From contig OZ022499.1 of the NCBI GenBank assembly GCA_963989385.1, positions 55,109,197-55,173,196 on the forward strand: DNA of 64,000 nt, in the 5' to 3' direction. The stretch comes from Ctena decussata. Taxonomy: Eukaryota > Mollusca > Bivalvia > Lucinida > Lucinidae. The notes under the pieces were generated by a model. The model was not told where the DNA came from, did no database searches, and was given only the letters and a program-made list of their open reading frames with translations. The first letter of the stretch is position 1, and each line of letters begins with the position of its first letter. Shown in pieces: positions 34,291-47,306 of the stretch. The translations under genes were made by a program, and so were the position numbers.

Positions 34291-34529
34291 CGAGTCGCGA
34301 CACAAGAAAACGAACAATGTGGTTGTGCACCCAGCGCAGACTCAGATCAGCCTGGGCACCCGCCCAGTCTGACCAGAGTCTTCGCTGTCCGCATGGAGCT
34401 AGTCTAGACCCTTAGCTACCCCATTAAGCATTTAGTTTAGAATCTGATCGGACTGAGCGAATGCCCAGGCTAATCTGAGTCTGCGCTGGGCGGACAATCG
34501 CTTTGTTGGTTTTCTCGTGTCGCGGCTCA
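34291..34529. mobile_element. TGAGCCGCG foldback MITE, absent from segment B
   Basis: Full length with a diverged left tip (CGAGTCGCGACACAAG). Segment B (about 52740-52770) lacks it, so it was inserted after the duplication or lost precisely. Confidence 0.9.
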
Positions 34530-35742
34530 TTATTATATCAACGAACTTTCACAGATGGCCAGGGTGTTAGTACTCAGCGATGTGCTGCAAACAGGAAAGA
34601 CAACTCCTACTTTATAACCTATCTGTCCAGAAAAAAATCGCGTAGAGGGGATGGGGTGGGGTATTATTTGTGCACAGTCTGGGGGTATATTCATGAAACG
34701 TCATAATGATGTTCGATTTGTCGTCTATTCTATCGAGTTTGTTTATCACAAACAAGAAAACAAATCTCGCTGTCTCTGATTATGATATGAGTTACCTGTC
34801 CTCGGTAAACATTGGTGCCCTGACAATACATTCATGAAACTCGACAAATTACTGTAAAAGTGTTCAGAGTGCCAAAATCATAATTCTGAACGAAACATTA
34901 AAAACCCCGCAAATATTAGCTACACGTACTTCTAGAAGTTAGCACCACCTGCCTATTATGCCTACTATAATACGCCCATTCCCCTGCCTCTGAGGATAAA
35001 GTCAGTAAAATTTTAAGGCCAGTCATTGAAAGCCAAACGTTTCGGCCGTGGCCAAGGATTTATTTTATTGAGACAATATGTCACAAAAAGGAACGATAAC
35101 CCTCGCTCTCTCTGTTTTGTTTGCGCTATCTGTCTCTGACGAAAATTTATGTCCGGGCAATTACTCTTGTATCGTCGGGTTTGTAGCCATGAAACTTCCG
35201 ACTATATTTTTCTTTATTTCTAGATGCCCTCTTTTGTAACATTGAAGTGTGTTCATACCTTTGAAACATGAAAATATAATAAATTCATTTGAATGGACTA
35301 GCAACAATTTAAAGTAAAGTTCGAAGATTGTCGCTTTTCAAAGAAAACAAACACATTTACATTTATTTCTATATGAATTTCTGAGCGAATAAACATCCGT
35401 CCGCAACAGAATTGCGCAAAAACCACATTCTGTAAACAATGCGTGTAAAGAAAGATCGTAAATAAAACATATTTCTTTCCCGGTGTCAAGTACAAAATTT
35501 CAAATGTTCCTTTTTGCATCTTAAAACTATTTGCACTGCACAAGAGCTATTTGTCGCCTTTAAAAGTGGTATTTAAAACAATTTGACCATGCACTAATAT
35601 TAAATGTCATTTACTTGAAATGTTCACTTGAGAATGTGCTTTATATAGGCAGTTTTCTTTGACTTGATAGACAATGGAAAGAGTTGGCGGCACAAGTATT
35701 GATGTGTTACTTTCAATACAGCTTTGTCTCTTCATTTCTATA

Positions 35743-35980
35743 TGAGCCGCGACACGACAAAACCAACAGTGTGGTTGAGCGCCCAGCGCAGACTCAGATC
35801 AGCCTGGGCATCCGCCCATTCTGATCAGAATCTTCGCTAAGCGCTTAAAGCGTAGCTAAGGGTCTCAGCTACCTTCATGCGGACAGCGAAGACTCTGATC
35901 AGACTGGGCAGATGCCCAGGCTGATCTGAGTCTGCGCTGGGCGCACAACCACTTTGTTGGTTTTGTCGTGTCGCGGCTCA
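35743..35980. mobile_element. TGAGCCGCG foldback MITE shared with segment B
   Basis: Its counterpart at 55496-55733 sits in the same flanks and differs by about three bases. It was therefore present before the duplication. Confidence 0.93.
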
Positions 35981-36949
35981 TATACTTTCGTGCATGTCAG
36001 TTTATGTTTTATGCTAAAATATGAAAACTAACAGCTCCGTTAACTCAAAACTATGATCTAGGAAAATATCAAGAGAGAGGCCTCTCATTGCTCAGTTAGC
36101 TGAAACGTTTAGAAACAAAACAGAAATAACATTCTTTCTCATGTAGGCGATATGTGTATGAATGCATGGAATAACCAGTGTGTCTAAACACTGTTCTATA
36201 ACCGACCATTAGACATCATAACTATTTACTTTTCCTATTTCCTCTTTAAATCTAGTAACTACAGTAATATATGGTTTCGTATCTCTCCAATAGCGCAGCT
36301 AATATATTTTCTGTCCTTGGGGATCATTAGGCTCATTCTGAGACCTGAGTCTTTCTGGAAATAGAGCTCCGCTGAAGCCATTGTTAGTGGGCGTGGGCAG
36401 ATCTTTCAGTTTGGCTACTTCGAGGAGTTTTGTGATAACTGCACCAGTTAATCTTTTATATATTGCTAAAATTTTGTACTGATGTGCTTTATATACATGT
36501 ATGTTGAATAATATTTTCCGTTCTTGGCACTATGTTTACCTACTCTTGAATTTTAATAATTCCCAAGTGGTAATGAAATTGCTCGTTTATCAGACGGGTG
36601 CACTGAAACTGGTATGTCCATGCGTTGACTCTTAAAGTGAATGAACTTAAGAAAGTTAGCAGTATATTCTTGAAAATAAATAAATTCGTGGGCGACAAAA
36701 AATCTGTACCATAACCACTCTTTAATGTCGAAAACAACATTTGATTATTTGACAACATCTTGTCATTAATGCAACCATCGATCTTAAATTATTCTTACTA
36801 TACAATCACGCATAAATGGACCAGTTCAACCGAATAATACATATAATAACATCCTCTACTAACTTGTTATGACCTAAATTGTCAATGTTTTAGATATTGT
36901 TCGTTGGAAATTTCATAAAAAAACAACTCTGTAGTCGTTAATCCGAGCC

Positions 36950-37067
36950 TTTTCTGACTAACAAAAACATTTGGTATTTTTTTATTGGCAGCTTTTAGCT
37001 TTTATCTAAAAGCCGCAGATCAAAAATTATCAAAAGTCTTTTTTTCAGTCAGAGAAGGCTCGGATTA
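36950..37067. mobile_element. Small TIR element shared with segment B
   Basis: TAATCCGAGCCTTTTCTGAC pairs with GTCAGAGAAGGCTCGGATTA. The interior holds a GCTTTTAGC...TCTAAAAGC hairpin. The counterpart in segment B is at 61694-61829. Confidence 0.75.
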
Positions 37068-38214
37068 TAAAATCATATGTGTAAGGGTAGTTTTGAAAGG
37101 TCGTTACTTTTTTCTAATGAAAACCTGATTGGTATTTTGGCTCTTGTTGACCCAATATGCGCTGTCCTTATTTAAAACAATCTATATAAAAATTCAGAAA
37201 TAACCCACATTATCGTTTTTCATTATCATTTTGTGCTGTCTTATAGCTATTATTTTTTCCCTGTTATACTTTTTTCCTTGTTTTTTTTTTAGCATTTTAA
37301 ACTTACATCGTTAAATTAAAGTATGGAAGTTTGAAGTTAACTTGTTTGATATATGTTTAAATAATCCTTTCTGCCATAATTATTGTATCAAATGGTTTGG
37401 AAAGACCTACTAATCGATCTGTCTAGCTATAATTTGTACGTGTAAACACCGGAAAGTCTGATATGCAGACGAACAAGATTTGACAAGAGCTGAAAAACTA
37501 CAATTTCCCTTGTGATTTGTTGTTGAGTGCAAGTTTGAAATGAGACAAGAAAACTATTACTAACATGTCTTATAAGTACCAGCAGTGCAATTTCAGTTGC
37601 ACTTTTCAAAATGATACAGGCAGTGTTGAGATAAAAAGCCATTATTAAGCACACCGTGTGCTCAATTACCTTATGGCACCAATGTAAAATAAGGAAATAC
37701 GTTGAAAGAAATAGCAGTTTCACTCGACTATTGCATAATGGGACCCAAAAATGTTTAAAGACAAATAGTCCTGCTTATTGGCTGCCATAATTCTATTGTG
37801 TAACAGTGTAGTACGTGTAGAACTTCTATTTTATCAAAAGTAATGCCCCTCCTCGCATAGGTAATGACATAACAGGGCCATAAAACAATTAACAGCATAT
37901 TTGGTATTTATTACTGACTGAATACATGTATTTATCTGCCTTTAAGATGCACATAGGGAGAGCGCATTCTCAAACAAGCCTGACCCTAAGGCATATGCGA
38001 ACTTCCAACGCCCAGAGTAGAACACGCACATACAGATAATATATAGTTGCAAATTGTGAAATTTATATGACCTCAACAGACTCACACAGGTTTCCTTAAA
38101 TCACAGGTTATAACGGGTATGGCCTTACCCTCTGAGTAAGTCTTTCCCACTTGTTTATTACCTAATTATGTCCAGTGGATTCCCGATATTGTTAATATAT
38201 GCAGTGCCATTTTA

Positions 38215-38695
38215 TCTTATGACCGATGGACACCCCTCTCGAGCAACACTTGCGGTACGAAGCAGCTACATATATCAGGTAAGAGACGTCCACGTATTAA
38301 ATCGCAGGCGCAGGCGTTCCTCCACCGACCCACATTAACTTCCATAGCCCGAGAAAGACGACAGGCAAAGGCATCAGGGTGTAGCTGTGTTATGTAGCGA
38401 GAACCTGCAACAAGTCAACATAATCATAAAGAACGGAAGCCAAACTCCGCTAAGAATCATGTCTCTATGACAAATCGGTCTCAGTGTTAGAATAATATAG
38501 ACACTTTTACCAAAGATACGTTAATTCTAATTAACGCTAGGTTGTTTTAAATTAATATTTATGTACTGATGTACTGACTGCAATGCTAAATAACCAAAAT
38601 AAGCACTGAAGCACTCAATACTGGATACACTGGTGGACAAATTGTCCACCAGCAATGCAATCGGCCCAGTGGTTTCAATGTGAATATACTTTAAC
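38215..38695 (+). repeat. Interspersed repeat R, copy 4
   Basis: AAGAGACGTCC...CAGGCGTTCC, CCCGAGAAAGACGACAGGCAA, CTCCGCTAAGAATCATG and ATCGGCCCAGTGGTTTCAAT follow the order seen at 16885-17430. A 24-bp palindrome CTGGTGGACAAATTGTCCACCAG lies within it near 38632. Confidence 0.7.
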
Positions 38696-39384
38696 CGGAT
38701 TTCTCAATGCTAGAAATATAACATGGGATCCGCACTAGACATTTCCGCCTATAAATGTAGAGTAGCTTGACCTACTGGAGGCTTAAACTAGTTTTATGTG
38801 CGCAACCTATGCATCTCCAATACTGTAGGTGTTCGGTCTGCGTAGTGACCTTCTAAATTATTAGTAAGACATCACAGATCACAAGAAAACTAAGATGGAG
38901 CAAAGCCGAGAAGATATTCTGTGCAACCCGAAGCCAGAGCGAATGAAAACCACTAGATGGACCACAATGGGTCAGACCGAAGACACTGGTGTACAGGCAC
39001 CAACCTTTCATTACAAGTTCCTTTTGTAATAGATTTAGGAGGGTGCCATCGTTTAGTCTGAGGTCCTGCTCATGTTCGTGCAATTGAACGGAGAAGCAAA
39101 ACTACCAACAGTTATCATGCTTGCATTTTTTTGCATACCATTATGTTCCTGTGTTTCAGAGCTGTTCTTGCTGTTGATTGCTCATGTCGCTTCACCTCAG
39201 TATTGAATCTTGATTTATATGTTGATGTTTTGATCTATTTATGGCATGGGTTAGAAGTCCTTCATTCGGGACAGAATAACATATGTTGATTGGCCCAGAT
39301 CGACTATAAAGCCCCCATTAATTCATTACAGACTGTTCCGGGGCAATGCTTATATTATGGTTTGTCGGCTCCCATTAGTCTTTG
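38696..39384. other. No gene seen
   Basis: Nothing supported. Confidence 0.4.
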
Positions 39385-40295
39385 AAAGGACCTGGTATGA
39401 TAAGGCCCATATGATATTTGGCCCCCAGAAAACTCATTTTTCAAAAGTTCTATTTCGATAACTAAAATGCATTCATCGGAAAGATCTAACCTAAAATGTA
39501 ACAGCAAATACAAAATCAACCAGTTCTTGCATAAAATATTTGTGTTTTTAATCTTGAACATACCCATACCCCCAGCGGATTCGGACGAAAATGACAATTA
39601 TGTTAGCCTTTGCGGCTTTCAAAATATATGAGCCCGGCCTCCAGCACATTTTATATTTTATATGCAGACATAATTTTGATATATTTACATGCCATGAAAA
39701 TATTAAATGTGCTGGAGACCGGGCTCTATGTTTATTTTTAACTTTTTGTTACCAAACTGGCAGCGTTCGGAACACTTTGCCTGTTTTCTCAACACAAAAA
39801 CACCCATATCTCCGCTCATAGACAAAATAAACCTATCTTGTGGGTATATATTTTCTTAGTTAGAACACAAGGAATAATTTGGTACACATTTCATTTTGAT
39901 CCGTTGGAATTTTTTGGTTAGCGTCTCTGGACTTGCAAACATGAGTGGGTGGGGTACGTTTACAGGCCTTGTGCAGGGCACAGGTAATTAGCCGTGGTAT
40001 CCAACGTATAAGCATTCCATCAAAAGCCTATTATCAATAGCTTTCAAAAACTATTGTAAATGACTTGTTTCGTTAAAGGAAAACATTATTAAACTCGGGT
40101 TTTCTTGCAATTTTCCTTCATATTATTGAAACAACATAGGCATGTCAGAAATCATGTTATTCTGAGAATTAACAAAAATGAAACATATTATTTCTGTTTG
40201 TTCCCATACGCACAAATGATAAGCAATAGAAACCATGCAATTTTAAGAAAATTTGAATGGGGGCCAAAAATGGCCCTTATCATACCAGGTCCTTT
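39385..40295. mobile_element. 911-bp TIR element
   Basis: AAAGGACCTGGTATGATAAG at the left and its complement at the right, followed inside by a second matched block (TTTGGCCCCCA). No transposase frame. Holds a nested palindrome at 39630-39726. Superfamily not assigned. Confidence 0.75.
39630..39726. repeat. Nested palindromic element
   Basis: GAGCCCGGCCTCCAGCACAT and complement (one mismatch), then an AT-rich loop. It interrupts the larger TIR element and is therefore younger. Confidence 0.75.
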
Positions 40296-40518
40296 GTACA
40301 TTACCGGTATTTAGAATAGCCTTGAGGTCATCTGCTAAGACAAAGTTGACCTGTTCGCTTTTCACTTGCCTAGTTTTGCTTTGTGTGTCTTCTTTATTCT
40401 AACCGTCACGCTTGGTGTTTAGAGAAGGATGTGGTAAACAATTGTGTCGGTTCCTTATATACTTTACCAGTAATCTCTCTGAACGTGTATACTAAGCCAG
40501 TACTACAGAGTATTGCTG

Positions 40519-40636
40519 GTGTTGCACTAGACCTACAACACAGGGCCTTAGAATCCGCTACCGTTACACTACCGCTACTTCACGGTAGTGTAGCGGAGCG
40601 GAACGTAACGTCAGGAGCCTCATGACTAGTGTTGCA
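40519..40636. repeat. Imperfect hairpin
   Basis: CCGTTACACTACCGCTA and TAGTGTAGCGG-type complementary runs around CACGG, bounded by GTGTTGCACTAG and CTAGTGTTGCAC. It abuts the truncated MITE on its right. Confidence 0.55.
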
Positions 40637-40642
40637 CATTTG

Positions 40643-40783
40643 ACGCATGGAGCTAGCTCAGACTCCTAGCTTTCCTTTAAGCGCACTGCAAAGACTCTGA
40701 TCAGACTGAGCGAATGCCCAGGCTGATCTGAGTGTTCTCTGGGTGCACAAGCCAATTTGTTTGTTTTGTCCTGTCGCGGCTCA
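40643..40783. mobile_element. TGAGCCGCG foldback MITE, right half only
   Basis: Begins inside the central hairpin (GCATGGAGCTAGCT) and runs through the right arm to TGTCGCGGCTCA. The left arm is missing. Confidence 0.85.
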
Positions 40784-41303
40784 TTTCATTATTGGTCACG
40801 AACATGCATAACCAACCCGAATCTGCTACTTTCGTTTCTTTGGAGTATTCACTTCTTCCAAAGGATACTGTTTTTCAGGTCTTTTTTCATCGGATACATT
40901 GTTAAATGAGTTTGGAGAACTAAGTCTTGTCTATAGATTTTAACATTAAAAGCATCAACTGTATCATATAGAATTATTGCTAAAACGTGCAAGCAAGCTA
41001 AGTTTTAATACCCGCTATCTCTCACTTTTTATTACATCGGTAATGATGAAATTCACATTTTATAAGGGTTATAAAATCTAATTACTCCTATTGATACATA
41101 AAGATATCATATTTTATTGTCATACTTACAGATATATTTTTATTTCCTTAATATATATGATACAAATCAAGATACACAAGGTGACCTGAAATAAAATAAT
41201 GTATTAAGAACATTTCAAAATGACAGAGTATCACTTAAAACTGCATATATACATTATCGCTGTAATGTGATAAGAAATTTACAATTTGCAATTTGGTCTT
41301 TTA
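40784..41303. other. No gene seen
   Basis: AT-rich; nothing supported. Confidence 0.4.
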
Positions 41304-42476
41304 TTATGCCCCCAACTTCGGAAAGTTGAGGGGGCATATTGGTTTGGGCCTGTCCGACCGTCCGTCCGTCTGTCCGTCCGTCCGTCTGTCCGTCCGTAAC
41401 GCTTTTAAGCAGACCCCTAATGCTAGGATCTTGAAAATGTATATGTGGCATCTACATGAAAAATAAGCAGATACGTATTTTTTTCTTTTTTCCACTGGTC
41501 GTGTATTTCTAGAGTTATGCCCCTTTTTCGACTTAGTGCATTGTAAGCCTATGGAACCTTGTTAGCAAAATATGTCAAGAACCCCTGATGCTAGCCTCAT
41601 GATTTTTTGCAGGAAGGCATTGCCTATGAAGTAGATGAACTGATTAACTTTTGAAAAAATATCGTGAACATTTGACCGAGTTAAGCCCCTTTTTCAACTT
41701 AGCGCATTGTAAGCCTATGGAACCTTGTTAGCAAAATATCTCAAGAACTACTTATGCTAGGATCATGATATTTTGCAGTAAGACATTCCCTATAAAGTAG
41801 ATGAACTGATTGACTTTTGAAAAAATATCGTGAATTTTTAACCGAGTTATTCCCCTTTTTCAACTTAGCGCATTGTAAGCCTATGGAACCTTGTTAGCAA
41901 AATATTTCAAGAACCCCTGACGCTAGGATCATGATATTTTACAGGAAGACATTGCCCAAGGTGTAGATGACCTGATTAACTTTTGTAAAAAATCATGAAT
42001 TTTTGACCGAGTTATGCCCCTTTTTTAAGTTAGTGCATTTAAGCCTATGGAAATTTGTTAACAAAATATCTTGAGAGCCTCTGACGCTAGGATCATGATT
42101 TTTTGCAGGAAGAGATTGTCCAAGGTGTAGATGACCTGATCAGCTGTTGAAAAAAAAATGTTAATTTTTGACCGTGTTAAGCCCCTTTTTCGACTTAGTG
42201 CATTGAAGCCAATGGTATAAAAGTACCTGTTCATACGGTCAAGAACCGTTAGAGATAGGGACTTGAAATTTTATGTGCGGCATGTACATTAAAAAAAAGC
42301 GAGCTTGTGAACAAAACATCCAAAGAACTGCTCAAGCTTTGTTCCTGGTATTTGGCATACAGTTACAGACTAAGATGTAGATGAACCGGTTAATACCCCT
42401 TTCTGACTTATAAATTATGGGATGAACCCTCTTTAGAGTCAAGCATAAGGTTGGGGGCATAGTGTTTCATAAACAC
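41304..42476 (+). mobile_element. Pearl-like element with ~166-bp monomers
   Basis: Head TATGCCCCCAACTTCGGAAAGTTGAGGGGGCATA is described by its palindromic halves around CTTCGGAAAG. A GTCCGTCCGTCTGTCC microsatellite follows. Then come about five monomers of 165-166 bp (GTTATGCCCC-type starts at 41514, 41680, 41846, 42011, 42176). Then GGTTGGGGGCAT and a 3' hairpin GTGTTTCATAAACAC at 42462-42476. No coding capacity. This resembles pearl/HINE-type elements of bivalves (known architecture; assignment inferred). Confidence 0.8.
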
Positions 42477-43981
42477 ATTTTCTAGTTTTATAAGTAATCT
42501 GCTTTCTTGAATAATCTATGTGTGCTTCTTTCCCTTTTGGTTTTGAGAGCAGGGTATGGGATTTGATTTGCCATCTTATCAGAATATGCGCAGTTGGCTT
42601 TTTAAATTCTATGAAATCCAAATATTGTCTGTCTGGGCGGACTACGCAATCTCTGACCAGTCTGTGCAAGCTGGATTGAGCATTTGCAGTTTGCGTATGC
42701 CTTTACATGTCTTCTAACGATGAGAACATTTTATCGTTAGTTAGCTTATACGAGCATATGTATTACTTTAGGAAAGCACCTTTTTGTCGCTTTTGAATTG
42801 CATGGAGCTATTAAATCTGCATCGTTTAAAGGGGAATTCATAGACACATTGTAATCGTTTTAAAATATTTTACAATTGTTGATTTTTACGTACTATGAAA
42901 TCTTCAGATATACTAGTAAACAAATAAGAGGTTAAGGTGAAATTCTTTATCACTTTTACTGCAAAAAGAATTTAAACTATGCACAAACAAAACTGTAGGT
43001 AAAAATTTATTAGCCGCTTCACTCTCGTTATGCGTGCAAACTGTTATGTCAAAACGACCAATGTTGTTTTTTTACAAATTGACTAAGGACTAGTACTTCT
43101 CAGTACATTTGTAGAAACCCACTGAATTATGTTGGTCCATTCATTTTCTTAAACACATAAACTGTGACATAAAAGAATCAATTCAGAATATTCCTTTAAA
43201 CTCTTAACATTAAGTATGTTACTTATTTCATCATCAAATCGCAAATGTCAGTTTTGTAAATGACCGGTCGAAATGACAGTTAATTTGGAGTTAACGCGTA
43301 CATCCAAACTAACTGTCAACAACAAAGTATCATGTAACTCAATTACTGTCAATAAACATATAAATTTTCCTGTTGGAAATAGCTTCGTACATCCTTATGT
43401 TCGAAACCTCCGCATTCTTACCTAATAAACTGAGGACAAATCAGTTTATCCTGTCAGAAGATATTTTATTAAGGTGTATGGATAAACTCTATTGTTTTCC
43501 CGCCATTTTTACAAGGGGGAGTGGGGTGTGTGCAAATTTCCTGACTCCTCTTTGCTTTCCTGGAGGACGAAGCCTTTCAACTAGGCGCATAACTCTTTAG
43601 AACATGATAAAAATTACAGATTCACTTCCTCTGAAAGTGTACCAATTACCTTAAATAATTAAAGTGTTGGCTGGGTTGGAAACATTGCAGAGCCTACGTT
43701 CACATACTTCGTCCTGTAAAATTAGAAGCAAGATGAATTCAAACACTTCTTAGAGAAAGCTCACCCTGGCATATGCGGGCAATATGACAGTAGACCAGCT
43801 TATGGATAAGCGCAGTGATAAGGGAATGTGGTGTCCGTCTGAAACGTTCTACACAACTCAGACACGCACAGGATACCGTGGCTGCATAGTGACTTGTAAC
43901 ATATGCAAACTGATGTTTTCCTGGGACTTGGTTGACAATAAACATCTCAATATAATACTGATCATTATAAAAAGAACTATA
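42477..43981. other. No gene seen
   Basis: 42536-42570 resembles 22377-22415. Otherwise nothing supported. Confidence 0.4.
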
Positions 43982-44207
43982 TGAGCCGCGACACGAGAAA
44001 ACCAACAATGTGGTTGTGCGCCCAGCGCAGATTCAGATCCGTCCAGTCTGATCAGAATCGTCGCTAAGCACTTGAATGGTAGCTAAGGGTCTATGCTACC
44101 TTCATGCGGACAGCGAAGACTCTGATCAGACTGGGCGGATGCCCAGGCTGATCTGAGTCTGCGCTGGGCGCACAACCACTTTGTTGGTTTTCTCGCGTCG
44201 CGGCTCA
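43982..44207. mobile_element. TGAGCCGCG foldback MITE with short left-arm deletion
   Basis: TA on both sides. The left arm lacks about a dozen bases in the GATCAGCCTGGGCATCC region, while the right arm is intact. Confidence 0.9.
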
Positions 44208-44894
44208 TATGTACACTGAAATTGTGATGAATGGTGTTCACAAATTGTAAACATTGGTTCAGCTTGCTTGTAGATCCTTTGAAGTTAGTATATAAAGGTG
44301 AGAAGTTAACAAGCCGTAGAAATATTGCAGGCTTTTGATATATGTGACAAATTTATAAGTTAAAGCATTTTGAATTATAGCTGTATAGTGCACATTATCA
44401 AACTGTAATTTCAAACGTCTTTCAGAAAATGTGATGAGTTTCAAGTAAAACTGGCATAAACAAATTTTAAAGAAGTGACCTGGCAAAGCACACACACACA
44501 CACACACAAAGGAACGAAACTGTCTTATCACGTTTGGATCCTAATATTAGCGTCATGAGAAAGCATGTCTTCTGTGGTAATCGAAATCTTGTCAGGGTAT
44601 GCGCTGCTCGCTTTTTAGTTTAAACAGTATTTTGAATTATTCAACATATAAACAAACACAATCAATTCAAACAAGAGTAATATGAAAGGATTCGATAACA
44701 AGCTAACTAGCTTATAAACATCGTCTCGCTTTTTGAATCATGGCATAATTCTTTATTCACTAATTGTAAAATGGAAATTCCGAGTCTGCTGTTTGGAAAG
44801 CAGCTAAAAAAACTCCAAAGGAACCCATCCATCGACCGACATCTGGCTTTAATGTTAAGATGTCTTTTAAATTCAGCCGATATTTAAAGATTTA
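44208..44894. other. No gene seen; short (CA)n
   Basis: A CA run lies at about 44489-44509. No gypsy LTR or upstream gag was recognised in this stretch. Confidence 0.45.
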
Positions 44895-47179
44895 CATAAA
44901 ACTGCCTTTAGTGTTGGTAACCTTGGATTTTACGAGTGCAATCGTATGGCTTTCGGGTTAACCAATGCACCGGCGACATTTCAACGTCTTAAGGAGCGCA
45001 CAATGGGGGAATTGAACTTGAGAGAGTGTCTAATCTTTTTGGATAATATCTTAATTTTCTCTGAAAATTTTGAGGATCATCTAGAAAGGTTAGAAGCAGT
45101 TTTCAGCAGATTAGAACAGCATGGTCTCAAGTTGAAGCCTTCCAAATGTGAGTTCTTTAAGACAAGCGTAAAGTATTTGGGACATGTGGTAAGTCAATCT
45201 GGAGTCGAGTCAGACCCAGAGAAAATAGAGGCTTTAGCCTCCTGGCCTGAACCAAATAACTTTAAAGAATTACGTTCTTTCCTTGGCTTTACGGGCTACT
45301 ATAGGAGGTTTATAAAAGATTATGCCAAAATTGTCAAGCCTTTAAATGATTTGTTAGTTGGTCATTGCACTAACAAAGGTTCCAAACAGAAGAAGAAGAA
45401 GAAGAAGAAGAAGAAGAAGGAGTCTGTCCCTTGGCAGTGGGGTAATGCTCAGACAATTGCTTTTAATGTCCTCAAAGATAAATTATCCGAACCCCCAATT
45501 TTAGCATATGCAGATTTCTCTAAACCATTTATTCTGCATACTGATGCCAGTACTGATGGTCTTGGTGCAGTTCTGTATCAAGAGCAGGACGGGTTAGAGC
45601 GTGTTATTGCGTACGCTAGTAGACGTCTTAGGAACAGCGCAAAGCATTATCCTGCTCATAAGTTGGAGTTTCTGTGCCTGAAATGGGCAGTAACTGATAA
45701 ATTCCATGATTACCTCTATGGAAATCAGTTTACTGTCTATACAGACAACAATCCTCTAACTTATGTTTTGTCTACAGCAAAGTTAGATGCAACTAGTCAC
45801 CGATGGCTAGCAGCTCTGGGTACTTTCAATTTTAAATTAGTTTATAGATCTGGTAAATCCAATGGGGATGCAGATGGACTCTCCAGAAAACCCCAAAATA
45901 CTGAAGAAATATTCCCAGATGTTATTTCAGCAATTTGTGAGGCATTGATTGTGTCTCGTGAAAATTGTCCATTAGCTGAAAATCTGGTAGTGACTAGTTG
46001 TCCAACTATATTGGATTCAGTTGATCCTCAAATAGATGAATCAGTAGATGTTACTGATGGTACTGTGGATTGGGCACAGGAACAGGCCTCTGATGTTACC
46101 ATTGGCAGGGTAATACAATTGATCAAAAGTGGTTATAAACCACAAGATATTGATCGAAAGTCTGAAAATGTTGAAGTTTCAAAGTACTTTCGAGAATGGA
46201 GTAAATTGTCTTTGTGTGATAACATTTTGTACAGAACTACTGTGCTCAATGGTGTTAACACAAAACAACTTGTATTACCTATTCGCTTTCATAGCATTGT
46301 GTTAGAACACCTACATGACGATGTTGGCTATCAAGGCCGCGATCGTACCCTGTCATTGGTCCGTTCACGTTTTTATTGGCCTGGTTTAGAGGCAGATGTT
46401 GTCAACAAGGTCCGGACTTGTGAAAAATGCATAAGAAGAAAAACTATTCCATCCCCAAGTGCCGAATTGTGTAGCATTGTCAGTACACAACCCATGGAGT
46501 TATTATGTATAGATTTCTTGTCGTTCGAGAGGTCAAAGGACGGCTTTGACATTATCCTTGTCATAACGGATCATTTTACAAGGTACGCCTAGGCCTTTCC
46601 AACCAGAAATCAAGAAGCCAATACCACTGAAAAGACTCTTTTCGACAACTTCATTGTTCATTATGGCTTCCCTGCTCGTTTACATAGCGATCAGGGAAGA
46701 AATTTTGAAAGCAATGTCATCAAAGAGCTTTGCAGTCTGGCTGGTATTGATAAATCCAGAACTACGCCATACCATCCTATGGGAAATGGTATGGTGGAGA
46801 GGTTCAATCAAACCTTATTAAACATGTTGGGCACTTTGGAGAGCCATCAGAAGGATGATTGGAAGTCATATGTGGCCCCATTGGTACATTCTTATAATGC
46901 AACCCGCCATGACAGTACTGGCTACAGTCCCTTTTTCCTGATGTTCGGGAGACACCCGAGATTGGCCATAGATGCCTATTTGGGTTTAAAGTCACCGGAG
47001 GAGTCGGAAGTTCGTTCTAAGGAACATTACGCAACAAAACTGAAGAAACGTCTTCATTCGCGTACAAAGTTGTGTCAAATGAAGCACGTAAAAGTGCTGA
47101 GAAAAAAAAAGAAGAAATTATGATCTGAAGGTTAGAGAGTCAACTCTGGAAGTTGGAGATAGGGTTTTGGTAAGGCCCT
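44895..47179 (+). pseudogene. Ty3/gypsy retrotransposon pol fragment (RT end, RNase H, integrase)
   Basis: A continuous frame begins inside the reverse transcriptase palm. Homology is readable from about 44895, and the first ATG of the frame at 44946 is internal, not a true start. Order: RT (MAFGLTNAPATFQRL; GYYRRFIKDYA thumb), a lysine tract, RNase H (D in ILHTDAS at 45542, E in HKLEFLCLKW, D in VYTDNNPL, D in GDADGLSR), integrase zinc finger (LHDD...CEKC), integrase core (D in CIDFLS, D in LHSDQG, E in MVERFN). Damage: the RT box reads FLDN instead of FLDD (Asn codon 45045-45047), so it should be inactive. The second zinc-finger His is Tyr (46329-46331). There is a TAG at 46590-46592, a frameshift near 47055-47065 and another at the A-run near 47100-47113. 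Gag, protease, most of RT and both LTRs are missing. The 3' end stops close to the start of segment B. Confidence 0.95.
45388..45421 (+). repeat. (GAA)n expansion inside pol
   Basis: About ten AAG/GAA triplets between RT and RNase H encode a lysine run. The length is a multiple of three, so the frame is kept. Confidence 0.95.
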
Positions 47180-47255
47180 CTTGTTTTATATTGTATTTTG
47201 AAGTGCAGTCAGTATTCTTCCACCAGGATAACATTTCCACTGCTGTGCACCTTTT

Positions 47256-47306
47256 TGGAGTGTGTGTGTGTATGTGTGTGTATGTGTGTGTGGAGGGGGG
47301 GGGGAA
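47256..47306 (+). repeat. (TG)n microsatellite with G-run
   Basis: Counterpart of 23555-23640 with TATG interruptions and a shorter G-run. Confidence 0.95.

Larger units (their letters stand above)
23491..38085 (+). repeat. Segment A of a long direct duplication
   Basis: Collinear with 47191-64000 in the same orientation. Matched blocks (A to B): 23491-24868 to 47191-48636; 29718-31150 to 48634-50172; ~31245-31392 to ~50900-51030; 31621-31742 to ~51050-51372; ~32402-33254 to ~51789-52627; 34186-35012 to ~52640-53240; 35030-36292 to 54560-56030; 36293-38085 to 61069-64000 with inserts. Divergence varies: the shared MITE at 35743 versus 55496 differs by about three bases by eye, other blocks by more. 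Between annotated elements I see no gene in either copy. Confidence 0.92.

Noticed and set aside
44895..47179. An active retrotransposon or a domesticated pol gene
   Set aside because: The RT catalytic Asp is lost, there is an internal TAG and two frameshifts, and gag, protease and LTRs are missing.
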